Notes: generated from the letters alone by a model not told the origin. A DNA stretch of 64,000 nt from Martelella endophytica (GCF_000960975.1 NZ_CP010803.1:3999818-4063817), one strand, 5' to 3'. Shown: positions 10,432 through 21,516, counted from the first letter of the stretch. Made by a program: numbers and translations.

Positions 10432-13389
10432 CTACATGTCGCCATCACCGCCCTCGCCGACCGTGCGGCGGAAGACGGCCCGGACGTCGGCGCCGAGATC
10501 GGCCATCAGCGCCTCGAGCGTTGCAACATCTGGGCTATCCGCCAGTCGGAGCACGCGTTCCAGCAGGCCGGCCGGCGCGTTCTCGGGTTCGAAGCCATCG
10601 TTGATGCAGGCACGGGTGAGCTGGGCGATGTTGGTATAAAGCTCCAGCGCCTTGCGGCATGCCTCGATATCGCCCTCGCCCATCAGCGCAGGACCGAACC
10701 GGACGAGCACATCGTCGGTGGTCAACACTTCCTCGCCACCGCACCGGGTGACGCCACCGGCGAGATGGCAATACTGGGCGATGAATTCGATGTCGATGAG
10801 GCCACCCGGCACGAGCTTCAGGTCCCAGGAGCTCTTCGGCGGCTTGTCGCGCTCGATCCGCGCACGCATGTCGGCGATGTCGTGGGCCAGCTTCTCCCGA
10901 TCGCGCGGTTTGGCGAGAACGGCATCGATGATCGCGCCGGTCTCCCGCATCAGCGAGGCATCGCCGCAGAGCGGATGGGCCCGCGAGAGCGCCATGTGCT
11001 CCCAGGTCCAGGCCTCGTTCATCTGATATTTCTCGAAGGCTGCAATACGCGTGGCGAGCGGCCCGGCATTGCCGGAGGGCCGCAGCCGCATGTCGACCTC
11101 ATAAAGCACGCCCTCGGCCGTCGGCGCGCTCAGGGCGGCGACAAGCCGTTGGGTGAGGCGGGCGAAATAGCGCGGCACGTCGAGCTGTTTGGGGCCGGAA
11201 GACATCCCGAGCGGATCGTCGCAATCATAGAGAACGATGACGTCGACATCCGAGCCGGCGGTCAGCTCGGCGCTGCCGAGCTTGCCCATGGCGAGCACGG
11301 CGACGCGCTGGCCCTCGACCTTGCCATAAGCCTCCTCCATCTCGGCAAGCACGCCATCAAGCGCCTCGCTGATGACAAGGCTTGCGAGCGTCGTCAGCGC
11401 CCGCCCGGCAGCAAAGCCGGAGATCGCGCCGGTCATCAGCCTGATGCCGATCAGAAAGCGTTGCTCGGCGGCAAAGATGCGCAGGCGATCCAGCCGTTCC
11501 TCGTAGAGCTCGGCGCCGGTCATGAAGGCGTCGAGGTGGTCTGCGAGATAGCTGCGGGTGGGGATGTCGGTGAGGAGAGCCGGGTCGAGCATACCATCGA
11601 CGATATGGGCGCGAGCTGCGATGATTTCCGCCAGACGCGGCGCCGAAGACATGATCTCGACGAAGAGCCGCATGACATTCAGGTTGTTCTGTAGCAGCGA
11701 AAAGAGCTGGATACCGGCCGGCAGACCGGCGAGAAAGCGATCAAAGCGCAGGATCGCCTCATCCGCACGGCGGCTTTCACCGAAGGCCTTCAGCAAGGCA
11801 GGCATCAGTTCCGTCAGCCGCTGCCGCGCCTTGGCGGACTGCGTCGCACGGTAGCGCCCGTAATGCCAGGCACGGATGACCCGCGAAATATCCTCCGGCC
11901 GTTGAAAGCCGAGCCGACGCAGGGTCTCGAGCGTACCGGGATCATCGTCCTCGCCGGTGAAGACCAGATTGCCGGCCTCGTCGGACAGCGTGATCTCGCG
12001 CTCGAACAGCCGAGCGTAACGCTTCTCGACGGTCTTCAGGGCGTTTAGTAACGCCTTCGAGAAATCAGCGATCGACCGGAAGCCGCACATGCGCGCGATG
12101 CGGATGAGTTCGGCGTCATCTTCCGGCAGAACGTGGCTCTGTTCATCGCGGACCATCTGGATGCGATGCTCGACATTGCGCAGGAACCAATAGCTCGCCG
12201 TCAGTTCATCGGCGGTCGCCCGGTCGATCCAGTTAGCCGCGCAGAGCGCCTCAAGCGCATCGATCGTGCGGCGGCAGCGCAGTTGCGGCATGCGTCCACC
12301 GGCGATCAGCTGCTGGGTCTGGACGAAGAATTCGATCTCGCGGATGCCGCCGCGGCCAAGCTTGACGTTATGGCCATTGACCGCGATCAGCCCGAAGCCC
12401 TTATGCGCATGAATCTGGCGCTTGATCGAATGGATATCGGCGATCGCGGCGTAATCGAGGTATTTCCGGAAGATGAAGGGGGTCATCTCGGCAAGAAAGG
12501 CTTCGCCGGCCGCAAGATCGCCGGCAATCGGACGCGCCTTGATATAGGCGGCCCGCTCCCAGTTCTGGCCGCGCCCTTCATAGTAGAGCAGCGCGGCCTC
12601 GACAGGAATGGCCAGCGCGGTCGAGCCGGGATCTGGGCGAAGGCGGAGATCGGTGCGGAAGACATAACCATCGCCGGTGCGCTCCTGCAGGATGCGAACC
12701 AGACGACGCATCAGCCGCGGGAAGAGTTCCCTCGCCTCCCAGGCATCGGGGATAATAGCGGCATCGGGATCGAAGAAGACGACGATGTCGATGTCTGAGG
12801 AATAGTTGAGTTCCGAGGCGCCGAGCTTGCCCATGCCGAGGACGACCACACCCGACCCTCGCGAGGGAGCATCGGAATCGGAAAGCTTCAGCTTGCCCTC
12901 GTCGCCAGCGCTCTTCAGCAGGTGATCGATCGTCGCGGCAACAGCGGCAGACGCGAAACGGCTGAGAAGATCGGTGATCTCATCCGGCTTCAGAATGCCA
13001 GCAAGGTCTGCGAGCGCCAGCAGGAACGCGACACGGCGCTTGCGACGCCGCAGGTGCACCATGAGACTTGCATCCGTCGTTCCGTCAGTACGCCAGTCGG
13101 CGCGCGTGGCTTCGATCTCGGCCTCGATCTGCGGGACCACGGGCTGATCGACGGCAGCGAGCAATGGCGGATGAGAGCGGGCGTTTTCGGAGAGAAACGG
13201 CGAGAGCGACATTGCCGCAGCGAGAAACCGGGTCAGGCGGTTCTCGGCATCGCTCAGGAAGGACGGCAGGCCGTCTCCGGTCGAGACAAGAGCGGCAAGC
13301 TCGGAAAGAGCCGCTGCCTCGCCGTCTTCACTCATCGGAAAGATGGGCTCGCCGGCAAAATCGCCGAGCCGCAACTGAGACCTGTCCAT
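10432..13389 (-). CDS. glnE: Glutamine synthetase adenylyltransferase / adenylyl-removing enzyme
   Basis: GlnE is the bifunctional enzyme that adenylylates glutamine synthetase under nitrogen excess and removes AMP by phosphorolysis under limitation, in response to PII. At 985 residues it has the usual two nucleotidyltransferase halves. The N-terminal deadenylylase carries GMGKLGASELNYSSDIDIVVFFD, and the C-terminal adenylylase carries AMGKLGSAELTAGSDVDVIVLYD. Each half is followed by a GlnD-type helical domain. The ATG at 13389 follows GGAGGAAACG. It lies 77 nt after the histidine kinase gene on the same strand, as in other rhizobia. Confidence 0.98.
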   Translation of the reverse strand: MDRSQLRLGDFAGEPIFPMSEDGEAAALSELAALVSTGDGLPSFLSDAENRLTRFLAAAMSLSPFLSENARSHPPLLAAVDQPVVPQIEAEIEATRADWRTDGTTDASLMVHLRRRKRRVAFLLALADLAGILKPDEITDLLSRFASAAVAATIDHLLKSAGDEGKLKLSDSDAPSRGSGVVVLGMGKLGASELNYSSDIDIVVFFDPDAAIIPDAWEARELFPRLMRRLVRILQERTGDGYVFRTDLRLRPDPGSTALAIPVEAALLYYEGRGQNWERAAYIKARPIAGDLAAGEAFLAEMTPFIFRKYLDYAAIADIHSIKRQIHAHKGFGLIAVNGHNVKLGRGGIREIEFFVQTQQLIAGGRMPQLRCRRTIDALEALCAANWIDRATADELTASYWFLRNVEHRIQMVRDEQSHVLPEDDAELIRIARMCGFRSIADFSKALLNALKTVEKRYARLFEREITLSDEAGNLVFTGEDDDPGTLETLRRLGFQRPEDISRVIRAWHYGRYRATQSAKARQRLTELMPALLKAFGESRRADEAILRFDRFLAGLPAGIQLFSLLQNNLNVMRLFVEIMSSAPRLAEIIAARAHIVDGMLDPALLTDIPTRSYLADHLDAFMTGAELYEERLDRLRIFAAEQRFLIGIRLMTGAISGFAAGRALTTLASLVISEALDGVLAEMEEAYGKVEGQRVAVLAMGKLGSAELTAGSDVDVIVLYDCDDPLGMSSGPKQLDVPRYFARLTQRLVAALSAPTAEGVLYEVDMRLRPSGNAGPLATRIAAFEKYQMNEAWTWEHMALSRAHPLCGDASLMRETGAIIDAVLAKPRDREKLAHDIADMRARIERDKPPKSSWDLKLVPGGLIDIEFIAQYCHLAGGVTRCGGEEVLTTDDVLVRFGPALMGEGDIEACRKALELYTNIAQLTRACINDGFEPENAPAGLLERVLRLADSPDVATLEALMADLGADVRAVFRRTVGEGGDGDM

Positions 13390-13466
13390 CGTTTCCTCCG
13401 CCTTTTTGCCGGAACGTCTTTTGTTTCGAGGAAACGTTTAGCATCGCCCGGCCTCAGCATAAAGCA

Positions 13467-14891
13467 TCAGCGGGCGGGACGGGTCTGGCTTTCGGCGATG
13501 GGAAAACGGAGAATGGCCGCAAGGCCGGTAGCAGGCGGGGCGGCAATCGGCGCAGGTGCCAGGGTGAAGACGCCGCCATGCATGGCAGTCACCGCGTCGA
13601 CCAGCGACAGGCCGAGCCCCGTACCCGGCTTCGAACGGCTGGCATCGAGACGAACAAAACGCTTCTTCACTTCGTCGATCTGCTCCGGCGGAATGCCGGG
13701 TCCGCTGTCTGCGACGGTAAAGACGGCCTCATTTCCGGTCTTCCTGAGAGAAAGCCGGATGACCTTCTCGCCGTCACCGTCCACGGCATATTTGATGGCA
13801 TTGTCGAGGAGATTGAAGATTGCCTGTCCGATGAGTTCCCGGTTGCCGTTGATCGAAAGACCAGGCTCGATTGCGCATTCGAGCGCAAGACCGGCCTCTT
13901 CGGCAACAGGGCCGTAGAGCTCTGCGCTATCCTCGACAATGGCGGAAAGGCTGACCGGCGACATTTCGGCGGCGACCGAACCGGCCTCGACCCGCGATAT
14001 CATCAACAGCGCGTTGAAGGTGCGGATCAGCAAGTCCGATTCGGAAATGATGCCTTCGAGCGAGGCGCGGCGCACCTCCGGATCGTTTGTCGCAGCCGCA
14101 TCGGCAGCCTTGTTGCGCAATCGCGTAAGCGGCGTCTTGAGATCGTGGGCGATATTGTCGGAGACCTGACGCAGGCCTTCATTGAGGCGGACGATGCGGT
14201 CGAGCATCAGGTTCAGCGAATTGGAGAGGCGATCGAATTCATCGCCGGAGCCGGCAACGGGCAGTCTCTGGCTGAGGTCGCCGGCCATGATCCTGCCGCT
14301 CGCGGCCGACATCCTGTCGATCCGCTTCAGCGCATTGCGACCGATCGCGAACCAGATGATGAGCGCGCCGACTCCCATAATCGTGAGGGCCAGCAACAGG
14401 GCCTTCCTGACGACGATATGCAATCGTTCCGGGTCGCCGAGATCACGACCGATCAGCAGACGGATTCCGTCGTCAAGCTCGATGACATAGCCGATCGCGC
14501 GATGGCCGCCGCCGGTCTCGGCAAACCCCTCATAGCGGAACGGCGTGCTGATCCAGCCGGCCTGATTCAGCACGCCGGGCTGGAGCGAAGCGACATTGCT
14601 GGCAAGGATATCGCCCTGCTCGCTGGCGATGACATAGAGATTGGCATCGGGCTGCTGGGCGCGACGCTCGATCACGTTGAAGAGTCGGCGTATTCCGCCG
14701 CTGGTAAACGTCGCCTGCGCCATCGACACTTCGCGATCGAGCGATTCGCGCATCTGACGGATGACGAGGCGTTCCGAGACGGCCATGACGTAGAAGACCA
14801 TGACCGCAGCGCAGAGACCGAACAGCACGATGTAGACGGCGGAAAGCCGCACTGCGGTCGACTTGAAAAGCAGGCGAAGCCTATCCCTCAT
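13467..14891 (-). CDS. Membrane sensor histidine kinase
   Basis: The 474-residue kinase has a transmembrane helix near residues 13-35, a periplasmic sensor segment, a second helix near 165-185, a HAMP linker, the dimerisation/phosphoacceptor box DNIAHDLKTPLTRLRN near residue 245, and a HATPase domain with NLLDNAIKYA (N box), DSGPGIPP (G1) and GTGLGLSLV (G2). Its cognate regulator lies 9 nt upstream on the same strand. The chromosomal order degP, regulator, kinase, glnE is conserved in rhizobia. The signal is unknown; linkage to a periplasmic protease suggests envelope status, which is inference. Confidence 0.93.
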   Translation of the reverse strand: MRDRLRLLFKSTAVRLSAVYIVLFGLCAAVMVFYVMAVSERLVIRQMRESLDREVSMAQATFTSGGIRRLFNVIERRAQQPDANLYVIASEQGDILASNVASLQPGVLNQAGWISTPFRYEGFAETGGGHRAIGYVIELDDGIRLLIGRDLGDPERLHIVVRKALLLALTIMGVGALIIWFAIGRNALKRIDRMSAASGRIMAGDLSQRLPVAGSGDEFDRLSNSLNLMLDRIVRLNEGLRQVSDNIAHDLKTPLTRLRNKAADAAATNDPEVRRASLEGIISESDLLIRTFNALLMISRVEAGSVAAEMSPVSLSAIVEDSAELYGPVAEEAGLALECAIEPGLSINGNRELIGQAIFNLLDNAIKYAVDGDGEKVIRLSLRKTGNEAVFTVADSGPGIPPEQIDEVKKRFVRLDASRSKPGTGLGLSLVDAVTAMHGGVFTLAPAPIAAPPATGLAAILRFPIAESQTRPAR

Positions 14892-14900
14892 GACAATCCG

Positions 14901-15590
14901 TCAGGCATCGTACTTGATCATGTAGCCGGAACCGCGGATGGTCTTGAGCAGCGGCTTGTCGAAATCCTTCTCGATCTTCGAGCGAAGTCGCGAAACATGG
15001 ACGTCGATGACGTTGGTCTGGGGATCGAAGTGATAGTCCCAGACGTTCTCGAGCAGCATGGTGCGGGTCACCACCTGTCCGGCATTCTTCATCAGATATT
15101 CGAGCAGCCGGTATTCGCGCGGCTGCAGCGTGATTTCGCGTCCGGCACGACGAACCTCGTGGGCCAGACGGTCGAGTTCGAGGTCGCCGACCTTGTAGAG
15201 CACATCCTGTTCCGGCGTGCCTTTTCGACGGCCGAGCACCTCGACGCGCGCCAGAAGCTCGCTGAAGGCATAGGGTTTGGGAAGGTAGTCGTCACCACCA
15301 GCCCTGAGCCCGGTGACGCGATCGTCGACCTGCCCGAGGGCGGAGAGAATCAGAACCGGTGTATGGGTGCCGCGTTCACGCAGCGCGGAAATGACGGAAA
15401 GCCCGTCGCGCCGCGGCAGCATGCGGTCGACGACCAGTACGTCATATTCATTCTCCGTGGCCATGAACAGGCCGCTTTCGCCATCGCCGGCATGCTCACA
15501 GGCAATGCCCGCCTCGCGAAAGGCCTTGGTCAGGTAGGCCGCCGCCTCCAGGTCGTCTTCGATCACCAAAATACGCATGCTGGCGACCAT
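14901..15590 (-). CDS. OmpR-family response regulator
   Basis: The protein has an N-terminal receiver domain (MRILVIEDDLEAAAYL, acceptor Asp in VLVVDRMLPRRDG, conserved Lys in YLPKPYAFSEL) and a C-terminal winged helix (LELDRLAHEVRRAG to IRGSGYMIKYDA). It should act as a DNA-binding transcription factor driven by the adjacent kinase. I start at the ATG at 15590 (MVASMRIL) because AAAGGCG lies 6 nt upstream; the ATG at 15578 gives the shorter canonical start, and the longer frame to 15671 has no support. It lies downstream of degP, separated by a terminator. Confidence 0.92.
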   Translation of the reverse strand: MVASMRILVIEDDLEAAAYLTKAFREAGIACEHAGDGESGLFMATENEYDVLVVDRMLPRRDGLSVISALRERGTHTPVLILSALGQVDDRVTGLRAGGDDYLPKPYAFSELLARVEVLGRRKGTPEQDVLYKVGDLELDRLAHEVRRAGREITLQPREYRLLEYLMKNAGQVVTRTMLLENVWDYHFDPQTNVIDVHVSRLRSKIEKDFDKPLLKTIRGSGYMIKYDA

Positions 15591-15675
15591 ATCGCCTTTG
15601 CCAGCGGCGTGACAAGCAGCTTGTCCTTTGTCATCGGGAAGCATGTGCGGCTCCGTTCGTTCCATGGCCAACGGG

Positions 15676-15711
15676 AAAGAAAAAGGCGCAGAGCCAGAGC
15701 TCCTGCGCCTT
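15676..15711 (-). terminator. Intrinsic terminator of degP
   Basis: On the minus strand AAGGCGCAG and CTGCGCCTT pair over a ten-base loop, followed by TTTTCTTT. It starts 20 nt after the degP stop codon and separates degP from the regulator gene. Confidence 0.9.
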
Positions 15712-15730
15712 CTCCTAAAGTCAGCTTCGA

Positions 15731-17272
15731 TCAGCCCTGGTCGTCGGGCTCGGTCGGAAGCGCGGTGAACATGCTGCCGTTGTCGGTCTCGACCTGGAAC
15801 AGGGCCTGCGAGCGACCCTTGCCGGCCGCATCGTCAACCTGCTTGATGATGTCGTCGGCCGAGGCAACAGTCTGGTTGTTGACGCTGAGGATCTTCTGAC
15901 CTTCAGCAAGGCCCTTCACTGCCGCATCGGAGTCGGGATCAACGGCCGTCACGGTCACGCCGGCGCCATCATCTGCAGGCGCGACCTCGATTCCGAGCCG
16001 CTTCATCAGCGCGCTCTCGGCTGGAGCACCCTGCGGCATGCCCGGCGTTGCGGCTGCCAACTGGTCGTCATTCGGGAACTCGCCGAGCTTGACGTTGATG
16101 GTCTGCGACTTGCCATCGCGCCATACCGAAAGCTCGACGTCCTGGCCGGGCTCCATCATGCCGATGGTGCGAGACAACGAACGGGCATCCTTGATCACGT
16201 CGCCATTCACGGCGGTGATGACGTCGCCCTGCTTAAGACCGGCCTTGGCACCGGGGCTGTCGCTGGTCGGCTCGGAAATCATCGCGCCTTCCGGCTTGGC
16301 GAGACCAATCGATTCGGCGATGTCCTCGGTCACCGGCTGGATACGAACACCGAGCCAACCGCGCTCAACGGAACCATCCTGAATCAGGTCGTTGACGACG
16401 TCCTGGGCAAGATGAGCCGGAATGGCAAAGGCGATGCCGACATTGCCGCCCGACGGCGAGAAGATCGCCGTGTTGATGCCGACGACTTCACCGTTGAGAT
16501 TGAAATCGGGGCCGCCCGAATTGCCGTGGTTCACAGCCGCATCGATCTGGATGTAGTCGTCATAGGGACCGGAGGAAATGTCGCGACCGAGCGCCGAGAC
16601 GATGCCGGCGGTAACCGTGCCACCGAGTCCGAACGGGTTGCCGACGGCAACCACCCAGTCACCGACTCGAACCCTTTCATCATCGGCGAACTTCACATAG
16701 GTGAACTCGCGATCTGCATCGACCTTCAGGACGGCGAGGTCCGTCCGCGGGTCCGTGCCGACGAGCTTGGCATCATACTCGGTGCCATCATCCATCAGGA
16801 CGGAGAAGGCGTCGCCTTCCTTGACCACGTGATTGTTGGTGACGAGGTAGCCGTCACCGGAGACGAAGAAGCCGGAGCCCTGCGCAACCGGACGCGGACG
16901 CCCCTTATGGGCCTGTGGCGGGGGAGTCGGCTGCTCGGGCGCTCCGAAGTCACGGAAGAAGCGCTTCAACGGATGGTCATCCGGCAGGTTGTCGAAGCCG
17001 CGGCCACCAAAACCGAAGCCGAAACCGTTATCCTGCTGGGCCACCGGTTCGGCGTCGCTTTCCACGACCACGGAAACGACGGCCGGAGAGACGGCCGCAA
17101 CCACATCACCGAAGCCCGGAACAGCCGGTGCCTCAACTTCGACCGGATCGGCAAGCGCCTGGGGGATGGCGACAGGGAGGGTCGCCGAAAACAGCACGGC
17201 GGCAAGCCCGGCGGCTGCCGAGGCCTTCAGCATGGGTTTGAGTTTTCCTTGTCCAACGGAAGAGTCGAGCAT
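15731..17272 (-). CDS. degP: Periplasmic Do-family serine protease
   Basis: This 513-residue HtrA/DegP protease degrades or refolds damaged envelope proteins. After a signal-anchor-like segment (residues 14-41, ending ALADPV) come a glycine-rich linker, the trypsin-like domain with VTNNHVV (His), RTDLAVLK (Asp) and NHGNSGGP (Ser), then two PDZ domains, the first with GWLGVRIQPV and the second degenerate near the C-terminus. The ATG at 17272 follows AGAGGAAAATTTCG; the open frame reaches further up without homology. The conserved rhizobial neighbourhood with a two-component system suggests shared envelope-stress control, though a terminator separates them. Confidence 0.95.
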   Translation of the reverse strand: MLDSSVGQGKLKPMLKASAAAGLAAVLFSATLPVAIPQALADPVEVEAPAVPGFGDVVAAVSPAVVSVVVESDAEPVAQQDNGFGFGFGGRGFDNLPDDHPLKRFFRDFGAPEQPTPPPQAHKGRPRPVAQGSGFFVSGDGYLVTNNHVVKEGDAFSVLMDDGTEYDAKLVGTDPRTDLAVLKVDADREFTYVKFADDERVRVGDWVVAVGNPFGLGGTVTAGIVSALGRDISSGPYDDYIQIDAAVNHGNSGGPDFNLNGEVVGINTAIFSPSGGNVGIAFAIPAHLAQDVVNDLIQDGSVERGWLGVRIQPVTEDIAESIGLAKPEGAMISEPTSDSPGAKAGLKQGDVITAVNGDVIKDARSLSRTIGMMEPGQDVELSVWRDGKSQTINVKLGEFPNDDQLAAATPGMPQGAPAESALMKRLGIEVAPADDGAGVTVTAVDPDSDAAVKGLAEGQKILSVNNQTVASADDIIKQVDDAAGKGRSQALFQVETDNGSMFTALPTEPDDQG

Positions 17273-17377
17273 CGAAATTTTCCTCTCATGTCGATTTTTG
17301 AAGCGGGGTTTCAAATCGTATGAGGGGAATATAGGGAGGCCGACATTACAGAACACTGTCCGCTTTATGACGGATTG

Positions 17378-17836
17378 TTAATTCTCAGTTTTTTCCGACA
17401 GCAGCTTTTCCAGACGGCGCTCCTCGGCTTCGGAAAGCGGCCGATCAGGCGCCCTGCGACGTGCCGAAAGTCGCCACAACGCTAATCCGCCAGCGACGAC
17501 CAGAATAAAGGGAGCGCCCCATAATATCCAAGTATGCGGGGAGAAACGCGGCCTCAGCAGCACGAATTCGCCGTAGCGGGAGACTACATAGTCCAGCACG
17601 GCCTCGTCGCTGTCGCCAGCCTCGAGCCTTTCGCGCACGAGGAGGCGAAGGTCACGGGCGAGATCGGCATTGGAATCGTCGATCGACTGATTCTGGCAGA
17701 CCATGCAGCGCAATTCAGCTGAAAGCGTGCGAGCACGAGCCTCAAGGGCCGGGTCGTCCAGCACTTCATCCGGATTGACGGCGAAGGCGGGTGTGAACGG
17801 CAAGAGCAGGAAGAGGATGAGGAGAAACCGGGTCAT
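17378..17836 (-). CDS. cycL: Cytochrome c maturation protein CcmH/CycL
   Basis: CcmH is the membrane-anchored thiol oxidoreductase that reduces apocytochrome c cysteines before heme ligation. The 152-residue protein has a signal peptide ([19 protein letters not shown]), the redox motif [10 protein letters not shown] with Cys44 and Cys47, and a C-terminal transmembrane helix ([19 protein letters not shown]). The ATG at 17836 overlaps the cycK stop by 4 nt (ATGA), so translation is coupled. It is the last gene of cycHJKL. Confidence 0.96.
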   Translation of the reverse strand: MTRFLLILFLLLPFTPAFAVNPDEVLDDPALEARARTLSAELRCMVCQNQSIDDSNADLARDLRLLVRERLEAGDSDEAVLDYVVSRYGEFVLLRPRFSPHTWILWGAPFILVVAGGLALWRLSARRRAPDRPLSEAEERRLEKLLSEKTEN

Positions 17837-19827
17837 TCTGCAGCCCCTGGACTGGGTTGCACCGCAGCAGCTCTGTGGCGGCGGGCCGGAGCACCGATCC
17901 TCAGGCGACGATCGCTGAGCGAAACAACACCGCCGACTGCCATGAAGACACCACCCAACCAGATGCAAAGGATAAATGGCTTCCACCAGACGCGCACCAC
18001 AAAGGCACCGTCAGGCGCGGGGTCACCGAGGGAGATATAAAGCTGGCTAAGGCCAAACGTGCGAATGCCGGCCTCCGTCGTGGGCATGTTGCTTGCGAGG
18101 AAGACACGTTTTGCTGAGACGACGCTGCCCCGATCCGACCCCTCTCGGCTGATCGTAAAGCGACCTTCACTGTCGATATAGTTTGGCCCGCGGACGTCGC
18201 GCATGCCATCAAAGCGCACGCTGTAACCGCCCGCCTCCACCGTCATCCCCGGTGTCATCTCCAGCACGGTTTCCGTCTCGTAGAGGGTAACGGCAACGAT
18301 CCCAAGCAGGGTCACGCCGATGCCGAAATGGGCCAGAGCCGTTCCGAACGCGGAACGCGGCAGGCCCTTGAGCCGGGGGATCGCCTTAGAAAGAGGCACA
18401 CGTCCGAAACCGGCGCGGAAGCAGATATCGCTGACCGCCCCCCCCATCAGGAAAAACGCAAGTGCAACGGCCAATATGGCGAGCACCGGGCCACCCGAAT
18501 GATAATAAAGGAAGGCGGCCGCAAGCACGAGCGCGACGATCGCCGCGGCGATCAGCCGTTCGGCGGCAGCCTTCAGGTCGCCGCGCTTCCATGAAAGCAT
18601 CGGCCCGAAGGGCACAGCTAGCAGCAGCGGCACCATGAGCGAGCCGAAGGTGAGATTGAAGAAAGGCGGACCGACCGAGATCTTGTCGCCGGTCAGCGTT
18701 TCAAGCAGCAATGGGTAGAGTGTTCCGACAAGCACCGTTCCTGCCGAAACCGTCAGGATCAGATTGTTGAAAACAAGAGCGCCCTCGCGCGAGATCGGCG
18801 AAAACAGGCCGCCAGCCTTCAGCAATGGCGCCCGCCACGCAAAAAGTGCCAGCGAGCCGCCGATGAAGAAGGCCAGTATTGCAAGAATGAAGACGCCGCG
18901 GGATGGATCGGTCGCGAAGGCATGCACCGAAGTGAGGACACCGGAGCGAACCAGGAAGGTGCCGAGAAGCGAAAGCGAGAAGGTGAGGATCGAGAGCAGG
19001 ATCGTCCATATCTTCAGCGCTTCGCGTTTTTCCATAACAAGCGCCGAATGCAGAAGCGCGGTCCCCGCCAGCCACGGCATGAAGGAGGCGTTTTCGACAG
19101 GATCCCAGAACCACCAACCGCCCCAGCCGAGTTCGTAATAGGCCCAGTAGGAGCCCATCGCGATACCGGCCGTGAGGAACAGCCAGGCAAGCAGAGCCCA
19201 TGGCCGCACCCAGCGAGCCCAGGCCGCATCGATACGCCCGCTCACAAGGGCGGCAACGGCAAAGGAGAAACAGACGGAGAAGCCGACATAGCCGAGATAG
19301 AGCAGCGGCGGATGGATGGCGAGGCCGACATCCTGAAGGATGGGATTGAGCTCGCGTCCCTCCCCCGGCGCCGGCGACAATCTGAGGAAAGGGTTCGACG
19401 TCAGCAGAATGAAGAGCAGAAAGGCGACCGCAATCAGCGCCTGCACAGACAGCACATTGGCGCGCAGCACCTCGGGTAGATTTCGCCCAAAGGCCGCGAC
19501 CAGGGCGCTGAACAGCGTCAGGATCAGCAGCCACAGCATCATTGAGCCTTCGTGATTACCCCAGACGCCGGTAAACTTGTAGAGCAGCGGCATCAACGAA
19601 TGCGAGTTCTCCCAGACGTTCCGGACGGAGAAATCGGAGGTCAGATGGGCGCGGATGAGGACGGCGAAGGAGAAGGCCACCAGTCCGAACACCGTCAGCG
19701 AGCCGCTCGTGCCGACAGCCATCATCTGGACATTGCCGCGGCGGGCGCCGAGAAACGGTATCACTGCCGTTACCAGCGCCGCAGCGAAGGCAAGGATCAT
19801 TGCGAAGAGCCCGAGTTCGACGATCAT
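17833..19827 (-). CDS. cycK: Cytochrome c heme lyase subunit CcmF/CycK
   Basis: CcmF receives heme from holo-CcmE and attaches it to apocytochrome c with CcmH and CcmI. The 664-residue protein is polytopic (about 15 helices) and carries the tryptophan-rich WWD motif [19 protein letters not shown] near residue 230. Flanking conserved histidines such as [13 protein letters not shown] are present. The ATG at 19827 overlaps the cycJ stop by 4 nt and its own stop overlaps the cycL start by 4 nt. Length and order are standard. Confidence 0.97.
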   Translation of the reverse strand: MIVELGLFAMILAFAAALVTAVIPFLGARRGNVQMMAVGTSGSLTVFGLVAFSFAVLIRAHLTSDFSVRNVWENSHSLMPLLYKFTGVWGNHEGSMMLWLLILTLFSALVAAFGRNLPEVLRANVLSVQALIAVAFLLFILLTSNPFLRLSPAPGEGRELNPILQDVGLAIHPPLLYLGYVGFSVCFSFAVAALVSGRIDAAWARWVRPWALLAWLFLTAGIAMGSYWAYYELGWGGWWFWDPVENASFMPWLAGTALLHSALVMEKREALKIWTILLSILTFSLSLLGTFLVRSGVLTSVHAFATDPSRGVFILAILAFFIGGSLALFAWRAPLLKAGGLFSPISREGALVFNNLILTVSAGTVLVGTLYPLLLETLTGDKISVGPPFFNLTFGSLMVPLLLAVPFGPMLSWKRGDLKAAAERLIAAAIVALVLAAAFLYYHSGGPVLAILAVALAFFLMGGAVSDICFRAGFGRVPLSKAIPRLKGLPRSAFGTALAHFGIGVTLLGIVAVTLYETETVLEMTPGMTVEAGGYSVRFDGMRDVRGPNYIDSEGRFTISREGSDRGSVVSAKRVFLASNMPTTEAGIRTFGLSQLYISLGDPAPDGAFVVRVWWKPFILCIWLGGVFMAVGGVVSLSDRRLRIGAPARRHRAAAVQPSPGAAE

Positions 19828-20270
19828 TGCGTTTCTTCCCCCTCCCATACGCCGTCATGCTTCAACCGGTCGGCGACCTCTTTCGGCATGTAGTTCTCAT
19901 CGTGTTTCGCCAGCACCGAGTCGGCCAGGAACACGCTGTCGTCGGGACCGAACCGGCCTTCGGTTACGACGCCCTGCCCTTCGCGGAAGAGATCGGGCAA
20001 GATGCCCTGATAGCGAACCTCGACTGTACCGCCGCCATCGGTGACGGCGAACGCGACATTCCGCCCTTCAGAGCGTCGCACCGAGCCTTCTTCAACCAGG
20101 CCGCCCAGCCGGATCCGCGTGCCCGGCGCCACCGGCGTCGTCGCAAGGTCGGACGGCATGTAGAAGTAGGAGACGCTGCGACTCAGGGCAAACATGACGA
20201 GCAAGACGGCTGCAGCGACAACGCCTACCCCAACACCGATCACCACCAGGCGTTTCTGTTTACGCTTCAT
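19824..20270 (-). CDS. cycJ: Heme chaperone CcmE/CycJ
   Basis: CcmE is the periplasmic, membrane-tethered heme carrier of cytochrome c maturation. The 148-residue protein has an N-terminal anchor ([24 protein letters not shown]), an OB-fold core ([33 protein letters not shown]), and the heme-binding His in [14 protein letters not shown] near residue 127. It overlaps cycH by 4 nt at its start and cycK by 4 nt at its end. Confidence 0.97.
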   Translation of the reverse strand: MKRKQKRLVVIGVGVGVVAAAVLLVMFALSRSVSYFYMPSDLATTPVAPGTRIRLGGLVEEGSVRRSEGRNVAFAVTDGGGTVEVRYQGILPDLFREGQGVVTEGRFGPDDSVFLADSVLAKHDENYMPKEVADRLKHDGVWEGEETQ

Positions 20271-21400
20271 GGGCTTGTCGCCTCCAGCTGCAATGCCGAG
20301 GCAAGGGCGGCAAGCCTGTCGGCCGGTTCGCTACCTTCGCCGAAAAAGGCCGTCGCCCGGTCGACCGCTTCGCCAGCGGCCGCTTTATCGCCGAGTACGG
20401 CATAGGACCGGACGAGCTGCATCCATCCATCTATGTCGTCAGGGTTGGCCGCAAGCCGATCGGCGAGGCCGCTCACCATTCCGCGAACCATGTCACCACG
20501 CTCGCTTTCGGAAAGCGAGGCAGCCGCATCGATCGTCTGTTGGTCAGGCCCGTTGCCGACCACGCCTGCGTTTGCGACAGCGTTCCGGTTGGCAGAAATG
20601 TGCTGATTGATCAGGTCGCGCATCGGCGCGCCTTCTGGGAATCGTGCGGCCAACTGGGAGAACTGACGAAGCGCATCGGCGTTATCGCCACTCTGTTCCG
20701 CGGCAAGCGCCACGAAGAACGAAGCGCGGTCGTCGCCACCGTCTCCAGCAGCGGCTTGTCGAAACACCTCCAGCGCCTCATCGGCCACGATGCCAGAAGA
20801 CTGCCGGACCATGGCCTCGCCAAGCCCCACGAGCCTGTCAGGACTTGGCCCGGTCAAGCGTATGGCATTGGCATAGGCCTCGCGGGCTTCGCCAAATCGA
20901 CCTTGGCGGAAATAGACGGGAGCAATGACATCCCATCCGCGGGCGTCATCGGGATTGGAAGCAAGATGCTGCTCGACTCGTGCGACCAGAACCGAGAGTT
21001 CGGGTTGGTCCGCCGAAAGCCGCGCAGCCAAAGGCTGATCCGACATGCCCGGCGATCCAAAATAGGGATAGGCAAGACCCGCACACACGAACACGGCTGC
21101 AACGGCGATGACCAGGCTCCACTTCGAACGGCTCGCATCGCTTTTTTGCTTGCCATCGTGCTTGTCCGACCCAGCCGCCAGGAGCCTTCGCCCCACCTCG
21201 GCCCGTGCCGCCTCGTAGGTGTCCGCCTCGATCAGCCCTTCGGCCCGCTCTCGCTCCAGCTCCCGCAGCTGATCGCGGTAGACGGTTTCCCCGCTTGCGG
21301 CCGAATCGTCAGAACGTCCGCGGATGCCGAGCAAAAGCGGAAGCGCCGCCGCAATAACGGCAGCCAGCAGCAAAACAATGGCTATCGCGGCAAAAAACAT
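20267..21400 (-). CDS. cycH: Cytochrome c maturation protein CcmI/CycH
   Basis: CcmI is the apocytochrome c chaperone of the heme lyase complex. The 377-residue protein has an N-terminal helix ([25 protein letters not shown]), the cytoplasmic leucine-zipper-like loop ([18 protein letters not shown]), a second helix ([21 protein letters not shown]), and a periplasmic TPR region ([31 protein letters not shown]). The ATG at 21400 is the family start; the frame extends 16 codons upstream without similarity. It is the first gene of cycHJKL. Confidence 0.95.
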   Translation of the reverse strand: MFFAAIAIVLLLAAVIAAALPLLLGIRGRSDDSAASGETVYRDQLRELERERAEGLIEADTYEAARAEVGRRLLAAGSDKHDGKQKSDASRSKWSLVIAVAAVFVCAGLAYPYFGSPGMSDQPLAARLSADQPELSVLVARVEQHLASNPDDARGWDVIAPVYFRQGRFGEAREAYANAIRLTGPSPDRLVGLGEAMVRQSSGIVADEALEVFRQAAAGDGGDDRASFFVALAAEQSGDNADALRQFSQLAARFPEGAPMRDLINQHISANRNAVANAGVVGNGPDQQTIDAAASLSESERGDMVRGMVSGLADRLAANPDDIDGWMQLVRSYAVLGDKAAAGEAVDRATAFFGEGSEPADRLAALASALQLEATSP

Positions 21401-21516
21401 GGCACTTTCGTACTGCAGCGGACAGCAATTTCCAACCGTATTGATCACCTAGCCGGCTGAAATCACGCGAAAATGAGACGATCGACCAAAAGGCCTGACA
21501 ATCGTCAGTATGTTCC

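Noticed and set aside
13068..15899. 943-codon plus-strand open frame
   Set aside because: Antisense to the kinase, regulator and part of glnE; composition is arginine- and alanine-rich without motifs.
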